The translations under genes and the position numbers were made by a program. From positions 1 to 64,000 of the IMG/VR virus record IMGVR_UViG_3300036770_000877: a stretch of DNA of 64,000 bases; one strand, written 5' to 3'. A model generated the notes under the pieces. That model saw only the letters and a program-made list of their open reading frames with translations, ran no database searches and was not told the origin of the DNA. This DNA comes from a virus. Numbering within the stretch: position 1 is the first letter of the stretch; each line of letters starts with the position of its first letter. Positions 33,987 through 42,192 of this stretch are shown one piece after another.

Positions 33987-34658
33987 TTAGCCGATCAAGC
34001 GATCAACGATTCTTCCATATGTGTCGGAATAGCGTGGGTCACCCAAGAGACGGAATGTCACTGGGAAAACTGTAGCTTCGTTACGACGCAATGAGTGTGT
34101 TGAAGATTCAACGGAAAGAACACGACGAGCATAGTAAATACGCTCACGGTCTCCACCTGTTGCGGTGGTTGGTGCGTTTCCAACTGCGATGAATTGACGC
34201 TCTGTTGGCTCTTCGTTAAGAGCACCTACTGAGAGATCAAGACGGGAGTCAGCTACGCTGTCATAAGACTTAAGATTAGATTCCTTTTCACCAAAGACCA
34301 CCATAAGGTTACGAAGTGTACCTTCTGTAAGAGTTGTACGAAGCATAACACGCTGTGAAGACTTGAAGAGCTTCGCAACGTCGAGCTGCTGGTCAACTTC
34401 TACTTCACCGTATGTTGGTTCATACATAACTTCAAGACCTTCGGATGTAAATCCTACGTCTTTCCATTTTGTTGAGTCCAAAACCTTACCTGATCCTAGG
34501 TTAGCATCGCTAACATATGAACCTGTTGGTTGTGGGCTAACTGCGAATGGATCTAGACCGTCCTGATATGAGTCAGACCAGTCTGGCGATGTTGAGTCCT
34601 TTGCAGAAATAAAAATTCTTGCTGCACCGATAATAATATTACGAACGTTTGTTGCCAT
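33987..34658 (-). CDS. Major tail protein
   Basis: A 223-residue protein (MATNVRNIIIGAARIFIS). The start IxxGxxxxFIS, a TSEGLEVMYEPTYGEVEVDQQLD segment (in two strands) and an RNEATVFPVTFRLLGDP ending are typical of siphoviral tail-tube proteins. A very strong AGGAGGAGGTGA ribosome site and a terminator directly after the gene fit the highest-expressed tail component. It is encoded between the connector genes and the tail chaperones. Confidence 0.88.
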   Translation of the reverse strand: MATNVRNIIIGAARIFISAKDSTSPDWSDSYQDGLDPFAVSPQPTGSYVSDANLGSGKVLDSTKWKDVGFTSEGLEVMYEPTYGEVEVDQQLDVAKLFKSSQRVMLRTTLTEGTLRNLMVVFGEKESNLKSYDSVADSRLDLSVGALNEEPTERQFIAVGNAPTTATGGDRERIYYARRVLSVESSTHSLRRNEATVFPVTFRLLGDPRYSDTYGRIVDRLIG

Positions 34659-34742
34659 TTATTTAATTTCACCTCCTCCTTTTTATAGGATATAAAGTTT
34701 TGCGGCATTTCCTCAAATCCAATAATACTTGAACTGGGGTTA

Positions 34743-35261
34743 TTAGGCAAATCTTCCTTCCGTATTTAAATTCCTTGTGTAGGCGTAGACTATTGATATG
34801 TCTGCCTCCAGGCGACCAGCCAATTCGTCGGCTGGATCTGGAGAGTTTGCCTCTGTCAGGGAAAAGTATTTATATCTAAAAGGGCTTGTGGGATTTACCG
34901 ACTTTACGTAGGTATTCACATTAGCCGCTGATTCATCAAATCTTCTAAATAGGTCTAGCATGATATTCATGATTTCTATTACCTTATCGAAGTCTGGAGC
35001 ATATATCTTAAATGTTAGTCTTTCTTTACATATAACCCACTCTACATCATATGACATTGTGTCAAAATCATAAACTAGGTAAGGAGCTTCTGGATTTGAT
35101 ATTAAATTCTTTGTTTCATCTTCTTGTGTTGGAAATATAGGCATCAATCTTTTTCCGCCAACTATTGGATAGTCTATTTCTGAAAGCGCACCGTTATCTT
35201 TTAGTTCTTTCCAAAGTATTCCTATAACATCAGATATCGCTGTTTTAGTATAATCAGCCAT
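34743..35261 (-). CDS. Tail completion/tail terminator-like protein
   Basis: A 172-residue alpha/beta protein (MADYTKTAISDVIGILWKEL) encoded directly before the major tail protein, where siphoviruses place the tail terminator or completion gene. It has a central beta region (YLVYDFDTMSYDVEWVICKE) and a helix (IEIMNIMLDLFRRFDESA). The assignment is by position and shape; no diagnostic motif. It overlaps the preceding gene by 8 nt. Confidence 0.65.
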   Translation of the reverse strand: MADYTKTAISDVIGILWKELKDNGALSEIDYPIVGGKRLMPIFPTQEDETKNLISNPEAPYLVYDFDTMSYDVEWVICKERLTFKIYAPDFDKVIEIMNIMLDLFRRFDESAANVNTYVKSVNPTSPFRYKYFSLTEANSPDPADELAGRLEADISIVYAYTRNLNTEGRFA

Positions 35262-36003
35262 TTGTTACCTCGTCTGCATATTGATATGCTCTTGTTACTT
35301 GTCTAATATGTTTAGATACATTTGATTCTGCTATACGCTTAAATGATCCAGTAGAAGATTTTCCAGATACAGATGATGGCATTTCTCTACCCGCCAAAGC
35401 CTGGGCTGCTTCTATTCTTCCAATTATTCCAGATTCTTGTATATCAACTAACAGTCTTGAACTTGCTAAAAATCTATTTAATGTTTTTCTATAGGATCCC
35501 TTAACTTGTTTTCCTCCAGGAGTTTTTACAGTTACATATTTTCCTCTAGGAATAAATACTGGGTCTCCATCTTTTGAATAAAAATGTAATGCCTGAGCGT
35601 TCCTAGCAGTAATTCTTACGGGTTGTCCTTTTTCCATAACCTCAGCTTTAAATGTAAATTTGCTTCTTCTTGATCCATATTTGTTTGGTGAAAATGTTTT
35701 TGATGGTCTAAATTCAGATGATAGAACAATAGATCCAGATTTATATACTCCGTCTATTTTCCACAGTCTTCCCAACGTTTTACCTGTTTGATTCCATTCA
35801 TATACATGGTGCAACGATCTTGGGCTTAAACGTGCTTCCGAATCTATAAATTTACCTAAAGATACTTTAGCAATAGTTGTTATAGCCTGACCAATTTCTT
35901 TATCTACATCAAATGAGCGTGTGGCGGTAGCAACACCTTCAACATATGCCCCCACGTTTCTCATGGCATCCAAAGCATTAGAGTCAATCTTAAGAGAAGG
36001 CAC
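35254..36003 (-). CDS. Head-tail joining protein (HK97 gp10-like position)
   Basis: The frame is open from an ATG at 36036 (47-nt overlap), but that ATG lacks a ribosome site. GTG at 36003 follows AGAGGAG and leaves only a 14-nt overlap, so I prefer it (249 residues). The protein is basic, with a helical N-terminus and strands around QPVRITARNAQALHF and GDPVFIPRGKYVTVKT. By order, connector, head closure, this gene, tail terminator, it corresponds to gp10/neck proteins. The choice of start is uncertain. Confidence 0.6.
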   Translation of the reverse strand: MPSLKIDSNALDAMRNVGAYVEGVATATRSFDVDKEIGQAITTIAKVSLGKFIDSEARLSPRSLHHVYEWNQTGKTLGRLWKIDGVYKSGSIVLSSEFRPSKTFSPNKYGSRRSKFTFKAEVMEKGQPVRITARNAQALHFYSKDGDPVFIPRGKYVTVKTPGGKQVKGSYRKTLNRFLASSRLLVDIQESGIIGRIEAAQALAGREMPSSVSGKSSTGSFKRIAESNVSKHIRQVTRAYQYADEVTNG

Positions 36004-36418
36004 CTTGAATGTCGCTCCTCTGAAGAGTATTCTCATACTCTAGTATTTGACCAAATCCATCCAGTATCGGTGTAGATCCCACAATGTTAAATATTGTAGC
36101 TGGACTGTTTAAAACTTCTGCCTCTTCCCATAAAACATTACCCTGCAAATCTTTAATGTTACTTATCTTAGCGTTTCTTGGTAACTTATCAAGTGTCATA
36201 ACCTTGATAATTTCTTCAATCACATATCTTGAATCTACTGTTTTATCGTTTGACGGAGTTCTTACTCCAGATGAAATAATTGATTTAGCAAGGCACGGAA
36301 CGGTTTCTGCGTATATCCACTGTCTTTTAACTTGACCTGTTCCTGTCTGGGCAATTTGAACACGATAAATATCCATTGTCATGGCATATTTAGCCTCTAC
36401 TGAATATGACCCAATCAT
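35990..36418 (-). CDS. Head closure protein-like
   Basis: A 142-residue mostly beta protein (MIGSYSVEAKYAMTMDIYRV). MDIYRVQIAQTGTGQVKRQW is the opening typical of SPP1 gp16/HK97 gp7-type head-closure (stopper) proteins. It starts one base into the stop of the adaptor gene. It should sit between the head-tail adaptor and the tail terminator and stop DNA leaking after packaging. Confidence 0.65.
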   Translation of the reverse strand: MIGSYSVEAKYAMTMDIYRVQIAQTGTGQVKRQWIYAETVPCLAKSIISSGVRTPSNDKTVDSRYVIEEIIKVMTLDKLPRNAKISNIKDLQGNVLWEEAEVLNSPATIFNIVGSTPILDGFGQILEYENTLQRSDIQGAFS

Positions 36419-37350
36419 TAGATCACCGCCATGTTTGTAGACTTAAACTCATCTAGGAGTTTGTCTGCGTAGAAGTTACCTGTCCCCCTGAAAGCTAGTT
36501 TAGAAAATTCCATATCTGTATCGCCATAAGATACGTTTTGTACAAATCTGGCTCTCCAAATATTATCTTTACCAAAATAGTCTTTCATCAACATGACCAT
36601 TGCCTGTTGAACTTTTTCTGGCACGAACTTCCATCCGAATACACCAGTAATCTCATATCTGTAACCATTGTAAAAATTACCACGAAGTGGATAAACAATG
36701 TCCAGCTTGCCGCCTTCATTGATATCATCTCCAATAGAAACAATTCTCAAGGAGTGGTTGGTATCTGTGATCTCCACGGGAAAATTAAAGCTGTTGGTAT
36801 TTGCTACTGTATCAATAACAGTTTTACCATTCTCTTTAATAGAAGTGTAGGAAATAATTCTTTCCCCCAAATAAAGAACGTCGGCGTCTTGGCCATACGC
36901 ATTTATTGTCTTTGTATATTTTCCAAACTTTACCCCAGTGTAGTTTTCTACCATAAAACGAGCAAACTTCTCTGCCTGTTGCATCTCGTGAAAATGAATA
37001 TAGTTATTATCTCCCTCTTCACGACCCGCATGCAATCTTGTATAAGCCTCAGAAATAGAAATATATGGAGTTATAACAGAATAGTAGTTTGTAGAAGTCA
37101 TTGGATTTCCATCAATAGAGTAGCTCCAGACAGCCTTTAGGGTCTTGTCTGTCATCACATAGTTGTCTAGAATCCTAAATGAATAGTGACCTTCATCATT
37201 TATTTCAGGGTTAGCAAATCCACTGATGATTAAAACATCAGTATCCCCATCATATATTGATACTGTTGGATTTGAATCCGCTAATCTTAACTCATCCTCT
37301 TCATATACATCAAGGTATATGTCTTGGGTGAGACCTGTGTATAACTCCAT
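36418..37350 (-). CDS. Head-tail adaptor with N-terminal Ig-like domain
   Basis: A 310-residue protein. The first ~95 residues look like an Ig-like beta domain (DELRLADSNPTVSIYDGDT, AVWSYSIDGNPMTSTNYYSV). Then ITPYISISEAYTRLH opens a helical adaptor-like part (MQQAEKFARFMVENYTGVKFG), typical of connector proteins that bind under the portal. The C-terminal part is beta-rich and ends near GTGNFYADKLLDEFK. Position after the capsid gene supports this. Fusion of a beta domain to an adaptor is less common. Confidence 0.65.
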   Translation of the reverse strand: MELYTGLTQDIYLDVYEEDELRLADSNPTVSIYDGDTDVLIISGFANPEINDEGHYSFRILDNYVMTDKTLKAVWSYSIDGNPMTSTNYYSVITPYISISEAYTRLHAGREEGDNNYIHFHEMQQAEKFARFMVENYTGVKFGKYTKTINAYGQDADVLYLGERIISYTSIKENGKTVIDTVANTNSFNFPVEITDTNHSLRIVSIGDDINEGGKLDIVYPLRGNFYNGYRYEITGVFGWKFVPEKVQQAMVMLMKDYFGKDNIWRARFVQNVSYGDTDMEFSKLAFRGTGNFYADKLLDEFKSTNMAVI

Positions 37351-37357
37351 TAATTAA

Positions 37358-37756
37358 TTAGGAGTAAAACTCCTGTACCTCCTTGGGAGTGGCAAGTCTG
37401 AAACCTTCCTGTGTGTCAAAAATCTCCTGTGCGTCCTTCTCGGACATTACGATAAATGGATTTTCTTTTGTAAATGTAAACTCATTTACATCATATCTTG
37501 GATTCATTCTTTCCATCTTTACTAAGACTTGTCCACCTTTAAGCTCTGTTAGTGGCTTTGATCCCGTTGTTTTTCTTGGTTCTAAATCTGCTTCTGCTTT
37601 TTCTGCATTATTAAAACTATTATACATTTCGTAGCTTACGCCCTCTTCTGCGAGTAGGGCAACTAGGTCTGCCTTATTTTTGGCTGACTGGTGGTCTACC
37701 GCAAAATCTTCTGCGACCTTTCGAAGCTCTTCAAGCTTCATATTACTAAAAGACAT
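37358..37756 (-). CDS. Hypothetical head-module protein with SAP/Rho-N-like domain
   Basis: A 132-residue protein. Residues 5-40 (MKLEELRKVAEDFAVDHQ then KNKADLVALLAEEGVS) form a helix-extended-helix similar to SAP or Rho N-terminal domains, which bind nucleic acid. The C-terminal part (GGQVLVKMERMNPRYDV) is a small beta unit. Similar small genes are common between capsid and connector genes in actinobacterial phages. It may contact packaged DNA; this is inference. Confidence 0.65.
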   Translation of the reverse strand: MSFSNMKLEELRKVAEDFAVDHQSAKNKADLVALLAEEGVSYEMYNSFNNAEKAEADLEPRKTTGSKPLTELKGGQVLVKMERMNPRYDVNEFTFTKENPFIVMSEKDAQEIFDTQEGFRLATPKEVQEFYS

Positions 37757-37802
37757 TTATTCTCCTCTCAGTCTTTTCCTTCTAATTATAGCACCCATAT
37801 GA

Positions 37803-37837
37803 CTAAAGGGGAACCCCTTTTTGGAGTTCCCCTTTAG
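37803..37837 (-). terminator. Terminator hairpin after major capsid gene
   Basis: A perfect 12-bp inverted repeat CTAAAGGGGAAC / GTTCCCCTTTAG with an 11-base loop lies 23 nt after the capsid stop. On the transcribed strand there is no U-tract, so it resembles the U-less hairpins described for actinobacteria, or an mRNA-stabilising hairpin. Confidence 0.75.
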
Positions 37838-37859
37838 ACTATTTAGTTTTTAAAGGTTG

Positions 37860-38846
37860 TTAGGCATTAACTTTTACGTTCTTGACCACAACGAAAGCCT
37901 CTGGATTTTCAATTGCACATCCTGTTCTTACGAACATTGTGTATTCAATTGTATCCTTCTTTGGCTTGAATTCACGGTAAACCTGGATTTCACGCTTGAC
38001 ACCAACAACAAAGTTGTTAGCAAATGTCAAGTGGATATCTCCATGGTCACCTGTAGCACCTGAGTAATCTCCGTCTTGAGTCTCATCGATTAGAGGAACC
38101 TCAACGACTGGAATACCAAATGCGAATGGAATTACTCCACCTGGCGCACCTGCTGGTCCGTTTGGATTTCCACGAAGAATTGACGATGCAATGTCTTCTG
38201 GAGTTCCACCGTTACCAATGGTTGTCAAGTTATAGAGATAATCCTGCACAAGGTTTGAACCTGTAAAGAAACGTAGTTCATTACGACGTTGCTTGTACTT
38301 ACGTGGCATAGCCTTGATTGCATTGTTGAATACTGCCTTGCTGATGTTTGCACCGCCTGCGTTTACAACGTTAGCTGATTCAAGTGCAAGTGCACGGAAT
38401 CCCTTAAACGCTGACATTAGGCCTGAACCAGTTCCAACGCCGTTGATCAAAAGATCTTCGATGTCGTTACCAGCCTGAGTTGCCATAAGACGTGCAATGT
38501 GATCTTCGAGATCTGCACCTTCGATGTTATCTTCTAGTGCTTCGCTTGAAAGTTCCCAGTCAAGACGTAGTTTCTTTGTGGTAAGAGAAATCTTGGAGAA
38601 TGTAACTGCTGCATTAGCACCTGTTTGGGTAGCTTCTGTAGCAACTGTCATCAATCTAGTACCAACACCTACCTTATCAATGTCGGCAGTGTTAGAACGC
38701 ATACGAACTGTTCTGGCTGCACGGGCAAGGATTGTAGCATCAAACATGTAATCAATGAAACGGTTTGCCTGCTCTGTGTTTAGAAGACCACCATTTGCTG
38801 ATCCAACGTTAGTTGTGTCTACTACTTTTTGTAGAATATCGCTCAT
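37860..38846 (-). CDS. Major capsid protein, HK97 fold
   Basis: A 328-residue protein started at the ATG at 38846 (MSDILQKVV), because the GTG at 38861 is part of the GGAGGTGA ribosome site. The layout fits HK97-type capsids of the short, separately-scaffolded kind: N-arm (LNTEQANRFIDYMFDATIL), E-loop strand region (LSSEALEDNIEGADLEDHI), spine and A-domain, and a C-terminal strand (DTIEYTMFVRTGCAIENP). Strong ribosome site, flanking hairpin and place after the protease support it. Confidence 0.92.
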   Translation of the reverse strand: MSDILQKVVDTTNVGSANGGLLNTEQANRFIDYMFDATILARAARTVRMRSNTADIDKVGVGTRLMTVATEATQTGANAAVTFSKISLTTKKLRLDWELSSEALEDNIEGADLEDHIARLMATQAGNDIEDLLINGVGTGSGLMSAFKGFRALALESANVVNAGGANISKAVFNNAIKAMPRKYKQRRNELRFFTGSNLVQDYLYNLTTIGNGGTPEDIASSILRGNPNGPAGAPGGVIPFAFGIPVVEVPLIDETQDGDYSGATGDHGDIHLTFANNFVVGVKREIQVYREFKPKKDTIEYTMFVRTGCAIENPEAFVVVKNVKVNA

Positions 38847-38879
38847 TTTTTTATTTTTCACCTCCGTTATTTTTATAGA

Positions 38880-40190
38880 TTAGATGTTGCGGACGCTGAG
38901 GAAATGCCCGCCCCACTTACTTGTTGTTTTTTGTATTGTTACATCTGACCCGTCCAGATCAGAAGACTTGCGAATCGCAGTATCTTTCTCTACTCCGTCG
39001 ACCCTCTTTTCGACGCCTGAGATAGTTGACTTAATGTTATTGACAACCTCTGCGAGTTCATTATATTTATTGGTTACTTCAGCAATTTTCTGATCAACCT
39101 GTGTAGCAAGGCTTGATACTGCTTCCGCAGTAGCGGTCTTGCTAATTTCTGTTGAGATAAAGCTCTTCATTTCATCAAACATTTTTGCAAAGTCAGTCTC
39201 TTCAACTTCAACTTCGGAAATGTCTGCGGCTTCCTCAACAGCAGCAGGAGCTTCTTCGGCTTCTGCTTTCGGTGCCTCTTCGGTTGCTGGTGCTTCTGGA
39301 GCATCAGCTGACTTGGCGAGGTCCGTTTCTGTGACTTCTTCAACTTGAGCAACTTGCTCAGTTGTAGTCTCTTCAACGGTGTTTGTTGTATCTTCTGCCA
39401 CAGTAACACCTCCTTCTGTGTTTTGATTTGTTTCAACCTGTTTTGCAAAATCAGGTTGTACCTTAGACTGCTTGTATGCGTCAAGGATTCTTTCGATTTC
39501 TGCAGACTTATTTGTATCTGCTGTTTCTACCCAACCGATCATTTCAAGATTCTTATTTGTGGTTGGTGATGTAAATTCTGATTCTGTTGACAAATAAACT
39601 TCGTCTGTATCTTTATCGTAAAAAACATTTTCTACTTGAACTTCTGTTGCAATTCCTTTTAATACAGTTCCATCAATTGTCTTTTCAATAGAAACAATGT
39701 TTGATAATTGGTTTGCTGGATTGTCTACCAATGAAAGCTCTGTTAGATCATACTCTTTAATTACACGAATTGATTTTTCTAGTGTTGGATTATATTCATC
39801 AACGGCTTTTGTAATGTTCCCGCCGATTGAGAAACCTGATAGTGTGCCATCAAGAACTTTTTCCCAAGTATCTTGTGCGCCCTTTGATACATAAGCATTA
39901 ACAAATACTCCGCTGTATTCTTTTCCTGATGACTTGTCAAATAATTTTTCTTTACGGAAAGATACCATCTTACCTACTGCAAGAGGCTGGTGCATTTCAC
40001 GAATATTCCCACGGAATCTTTCGAATGCTTTAGCAGAAGCGTCTGAAGAAACAATGTCTCCATGCTGATCAATATTGTCTAGTGTGGCGAATCCTGATAC
40101 AATTCTTTTTTCCCTATCGATTTTTGCGATAGGCATCGATAGGCGGAGAGTGTCTCCGTCAGAATGCCAGTTTGCCTTTTTTATTTCCAT
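38880..40190 (-). CDS. Capsid maturation protease fused to scaffold-like domain
   Basis: A 436-residue protein. Residues 1-165 match the phage prohead serine protease fold of the XkdF kind: H67 (REMHQPL), S121 (SGFSIGG) and an acidic residue in LTELSLVDNPANQ (E151/D156). Residues ~250-435 are an Ala/Glu/Pro/Val-rich, acidic and then coiled-coil region (EAPKAEAEEAPAAVEEAA, VDQKIAEVTNKYNELAEVV) typical of scaffolds. One protein thus likely provides both scaffold and protease. No Shine-Dalgarno; the ATG is 10 nt after a -10-like box. Confidence 0.85.
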   Translation of the reverse strand: MEIKKANWHSDGDTLRLSMPIAKIDREKRIVSGFATLDNIDQHGDIVSSDASAKAFERFRGNIREMHQPLAVGKMVSFRKEKLFDKSSGKEYSGVFVNAYVSKGAQDTWEKVLDGTLSGFSIGGNITKAVDEYNPTLEKSIRVIKEYDLTELSLVDNPANQLSNIVSIEKTIDGTVLKGIATEVQVENVFYDKDTDEVYLSTESEFTSPTTNKNLEMIGWVETADTNKSAEIERILDAYKQSKVQPDFAKQVETNQNTEGGVTVAEDTTNTVEETTTEQVAQVEEVTETDLAKSADAPEAPATEEAPKAEAEEAPAAVEEAADISEVEVEETDFAKMFDEMKSFISTEISKTATAEAVSSLATQVDQKIAEVTNKYNELAEVVNNIKSTISGVEKRVDGVEKDTAIRKSSDLDGSDVTIQKTTSKWGGHFLSVRNI

Positions 40191-40200
40191 AGCAACACTA

Positions 40201-40229
40201 ATTTTATCAACTATTTGTTAGTAATGCAA
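40201..40229 (-). promoter_or_regulatory. Candidate promoter for head genes, near-leaderless
   Basis: TAAAAT (40206-40201) with a 17-bp spacer to TTGCAT (40229-40224). The protease ATG starts at 40190, so the mRNA leader would be only a few bases, and no ribosome binding site is present. Confidence 0.45.
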
Positions 40230-40231
40230 AA

Positions 40232-41803
40232 TCAGGGCGTAATTCGACCTTCACCTTGAGGATTTCTTGCTTCACCGTTAGAGTCAGAAGCATTTGCTGT
40301 TCTCTCTTGATCTCTTCTTCGGTTTCCAGTTCCCCTCGCAGTTTGGTCAGAAGCCTGCTGTCCTGTTAGGACAACTGGCTCATCGCCGCCTGGTAAACCA
40401 GGCATTCCGAGTCTTGCACGAACTTCATTAGGCACAATGGTCTTCATTCGTAGGTATCTCTCATCAATCTTAGACTGGGTGTCTTCGTCTGTGAGTGTAA
40501 GTTCATTAAACTTTAAAACAAAAGCATCTGTAAATTCTGCAATTAGACGATTTAATTTCTTTTCTAAATTTCTTTGGGCTGGTCTAGCAACCTGCTCTTT
40601 AAATGTCTTATCTGCATCTTTAGCTGCTGCAAGAGAGACGCCCTCTGGCAGACCCAGTTTTGATATTGGGGTTCTATGTGCAATTAAAATTTCATCTCTA
40701 TTTGATTGACGATATTTGTTGAATGATGAATCTTGTACGTCCGCCTCAACAGCTTCCATCTTAAACTCAACCTTATTTCCTTCATCGTCTGCTGGAAGAG
40801 GAATATAAATTGATCTATGGTTCTTGCCCTTTAGATTGGTCTGGAAGAACTCAAGCAATTTGCGTTCTGCTTCACGGCTAAGAGTTGCACCCTTTACTGT
40901 AATTATATATCTTGGGACAGCTTTATTCTCAAAATAATCTAAATTAAATCTTGAAGCAAATTCATCTCCCGCTAGGGCAGTCTTTGCTGGAATAATATCT
41001 GGCACACCATAGTATCCATTTGTTGGTGTGTACTTCTTAATGTGAATAACTTCATTAGGACGAGCATCGTCTCCAATTGGATTAGGTGTCGAATCATCTT
41101 GAAAATTACGGAAGAATACTACCTTATTTCCGATTACCTGAACAAATCCATCTCTGTCCTTACGAACACGCATGGATGTTGCTGGAATATGTCCAACGAA
41201 ACCAATCTCTCCATTTACTTTTCGGCCAACTTCGATATAACCATTGCCAGTTGCTTCGAAATCTAGGTATACCTTTGTTAGTGTCTCTGTAAATGTATCC
41301 TCTTGGTTCATTGACTCAAGTAGGTCGTACAGGTCTTCTCTCATCCGCTCTAACTTAGCACGGAATCTTTGTAGGCTTTCTGGAGTATCAGAAAGATCTG
41401 CAATCTTTTCTTTCGTTGCACGAGTGTGCGAAAAATCATATCCCAAGCCAACAATATTTGCTGCCTTAGCATTACATGCCGCAAAGTGTGGCGATGATAC
41501 TTCGTAAATCTTAGCTAGATAATCTAGGTTGTATGGTGGAGTAATAACATCAAGGATGTCGTAACCCATAAGTATTTCTTGCTCATACTTTTTAGACCTT
41601 GCTTGTCCGTCTGCACCCTGTTGGAACTTCTGGATTAATCTTGTGTTCTTTCTTTTAAAGTTAGGAGAGAATCCACGATATTTAGATAGGTCCTCTGCCT
41701 TTACATAAAACGGATCTGACTCTTCTGCTGGTCTTTCTGTAAAGAAGTCTCCAGACAATACCGCAGATACTTCGTTTAAATTATCTTCTATTGCGTCTGA
41801 CAT
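40232..41803 (-). CDS. Portal protein
   Basis: A 523-residue protein of the PBSX/HK97 portal group: MGYDILDVITPPYNLDYL near residue 80-97, ACNAKAANIVGLGYDF, the wing region with TYTxL-like and RDEILIAHRTPISKLGLPEG (stem/clip), then a disordered Gly/Gln/Asn-rich tail. It forms the dodecameric ring through which the terminase pumps DNA. It begins with a 1-nt overlap to the preceding gene and is followed by the protease, the standard head order. Confidence 0.92.
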   Translation of the reverse strand: MSDAIEDNLNEVSAVLSGDFFTERPAEESDPFYVKAEDLSKYRGFSPNFKRKNTRLIQKFQQGADGQARSKKYEQEILMGYDILDVITPPYNLDYLAKIYEVSSPHFAACNAKAANIVGLGYDFSHTRATKEKIADLSDTPESLQRFRAKLERMREDLYDLLESMNQEDTFTETLTKVYLDFEATGNGYIEVGRKVNGEIGFVGHIPATSMRVRKDRDGFVQVIGNKVVFFRNFQDDSTPNPIGDDARPNEVIHIKKYTPTNGYYGVPDIIPAKTALAGDEFASRFNLDYFENKAVPRYIITVKGATLSREAERKLLEFFQTNLKGKNHRSIYIPLPADDEGNKVEFKMEAVEADVQDSSFNKYRQSNRDEILIAHRTPISKLGLPEGVSLAAAKDADKTFKEQVARPAQRNLEKKLNRLIAEFTDAFVLKFNELTLTDEDTQSKIDERYLRMKTIVPNEVRARLGMPGLPGGDEPVVLTGQQASDQTARGTGNRRRDQERTANASDSNGEARNPQGEGRITP

Positions 41804-42132
41804 TAGTCGTTCCTCAAATTCTTTAGGCTATCTTTGTACTCACCAATATCCAGTGGATCTGGTGTTAGTCCCCACTTCAACCTCTGTTGCTGTTCTTCAT
41901 ACTCTTCATCGTTAATCTTTCTTTGTCCCGACAAAAATACTGCTTGGCCTGTTTGAATGCCATAACCTTTGATAGCTTCGGTAAGAGCGTTAATTCTATT
42001 TTGGTCTCCCTTAAATGCAGAAACTGATAAATAGTTTCCATTATCATCGCCTACCCAGCGTCCGTCTGGCATTTGCCACACATAAACCCCTAATCGGGTT
42101 TCTTCAACAATAGATGTTTTAATTGATTTCAT
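41803..42132 (-). CDS. Hypothetical protein upstream of portal
   Basis: A 109-residue protein (MKSIKTSIVEETRLGVYVW) with a beta unit (GVYVWQMPDGRWVGDDNGNYLSV when read across two strands) and a helical C-terminal part rich in Gln/Glu. A 1-nt overlap with the portal gene suggests linked function. No family recognised. The ATG is 6 nt after a TATCAT box and has no ribosome site. Confidence 0.65.
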   Translation of the reverse strand: MKSIKTSIVEETRLGVYVWQMPDGRWVGDDNGNYLSVSAFKGDQNRINALTEAIKGYGIQTGQAVFLSGQRKINDEEYEEQQQRLKWGLTPDPLDIGEYKDSLKNLRND

Positions 42133-42138
42133 ATAGTA

Positions 42139-42144
42139 ATGATA
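42139..42144 (-). promoter_or_regulatory. -10-like box giving leaderless start
   Basis: TATCAT (42144-42139) is followed by six bases and the ATG at 42132. No Shine-Dalgarno is present in the 60-nt gap. The -35 region is poor. It may start the head gene operon. Confidence 0.4.
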
Positions 42145-42192
42145 CCATCTTTTATTGCAAATAGCCAGAGTTTGTAATAGAATATGCCAAAA

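Noticed and set aside
34553-34750. 65-codon minus-strand frame before the major tail protein
   Set aside because: It overlaps the start of the major tail gene by about 105 nt and spans that gene's strong ribosome site; sequence not protein-like.
36538-37140. 200-codon plus-strand open frame
   Set aside because: Opposite the adaptor gene, with Ile/Cys/Asn-rich unstructured translation and no plus-strand gene run nearby.
39167-39484. 105-codon minus-strand frame inside the protease-scaffold gene
   Set aside because: Leu/Lys/Gln-rich frame created by the repetitive Glu/Ala codons of the scaffold part.
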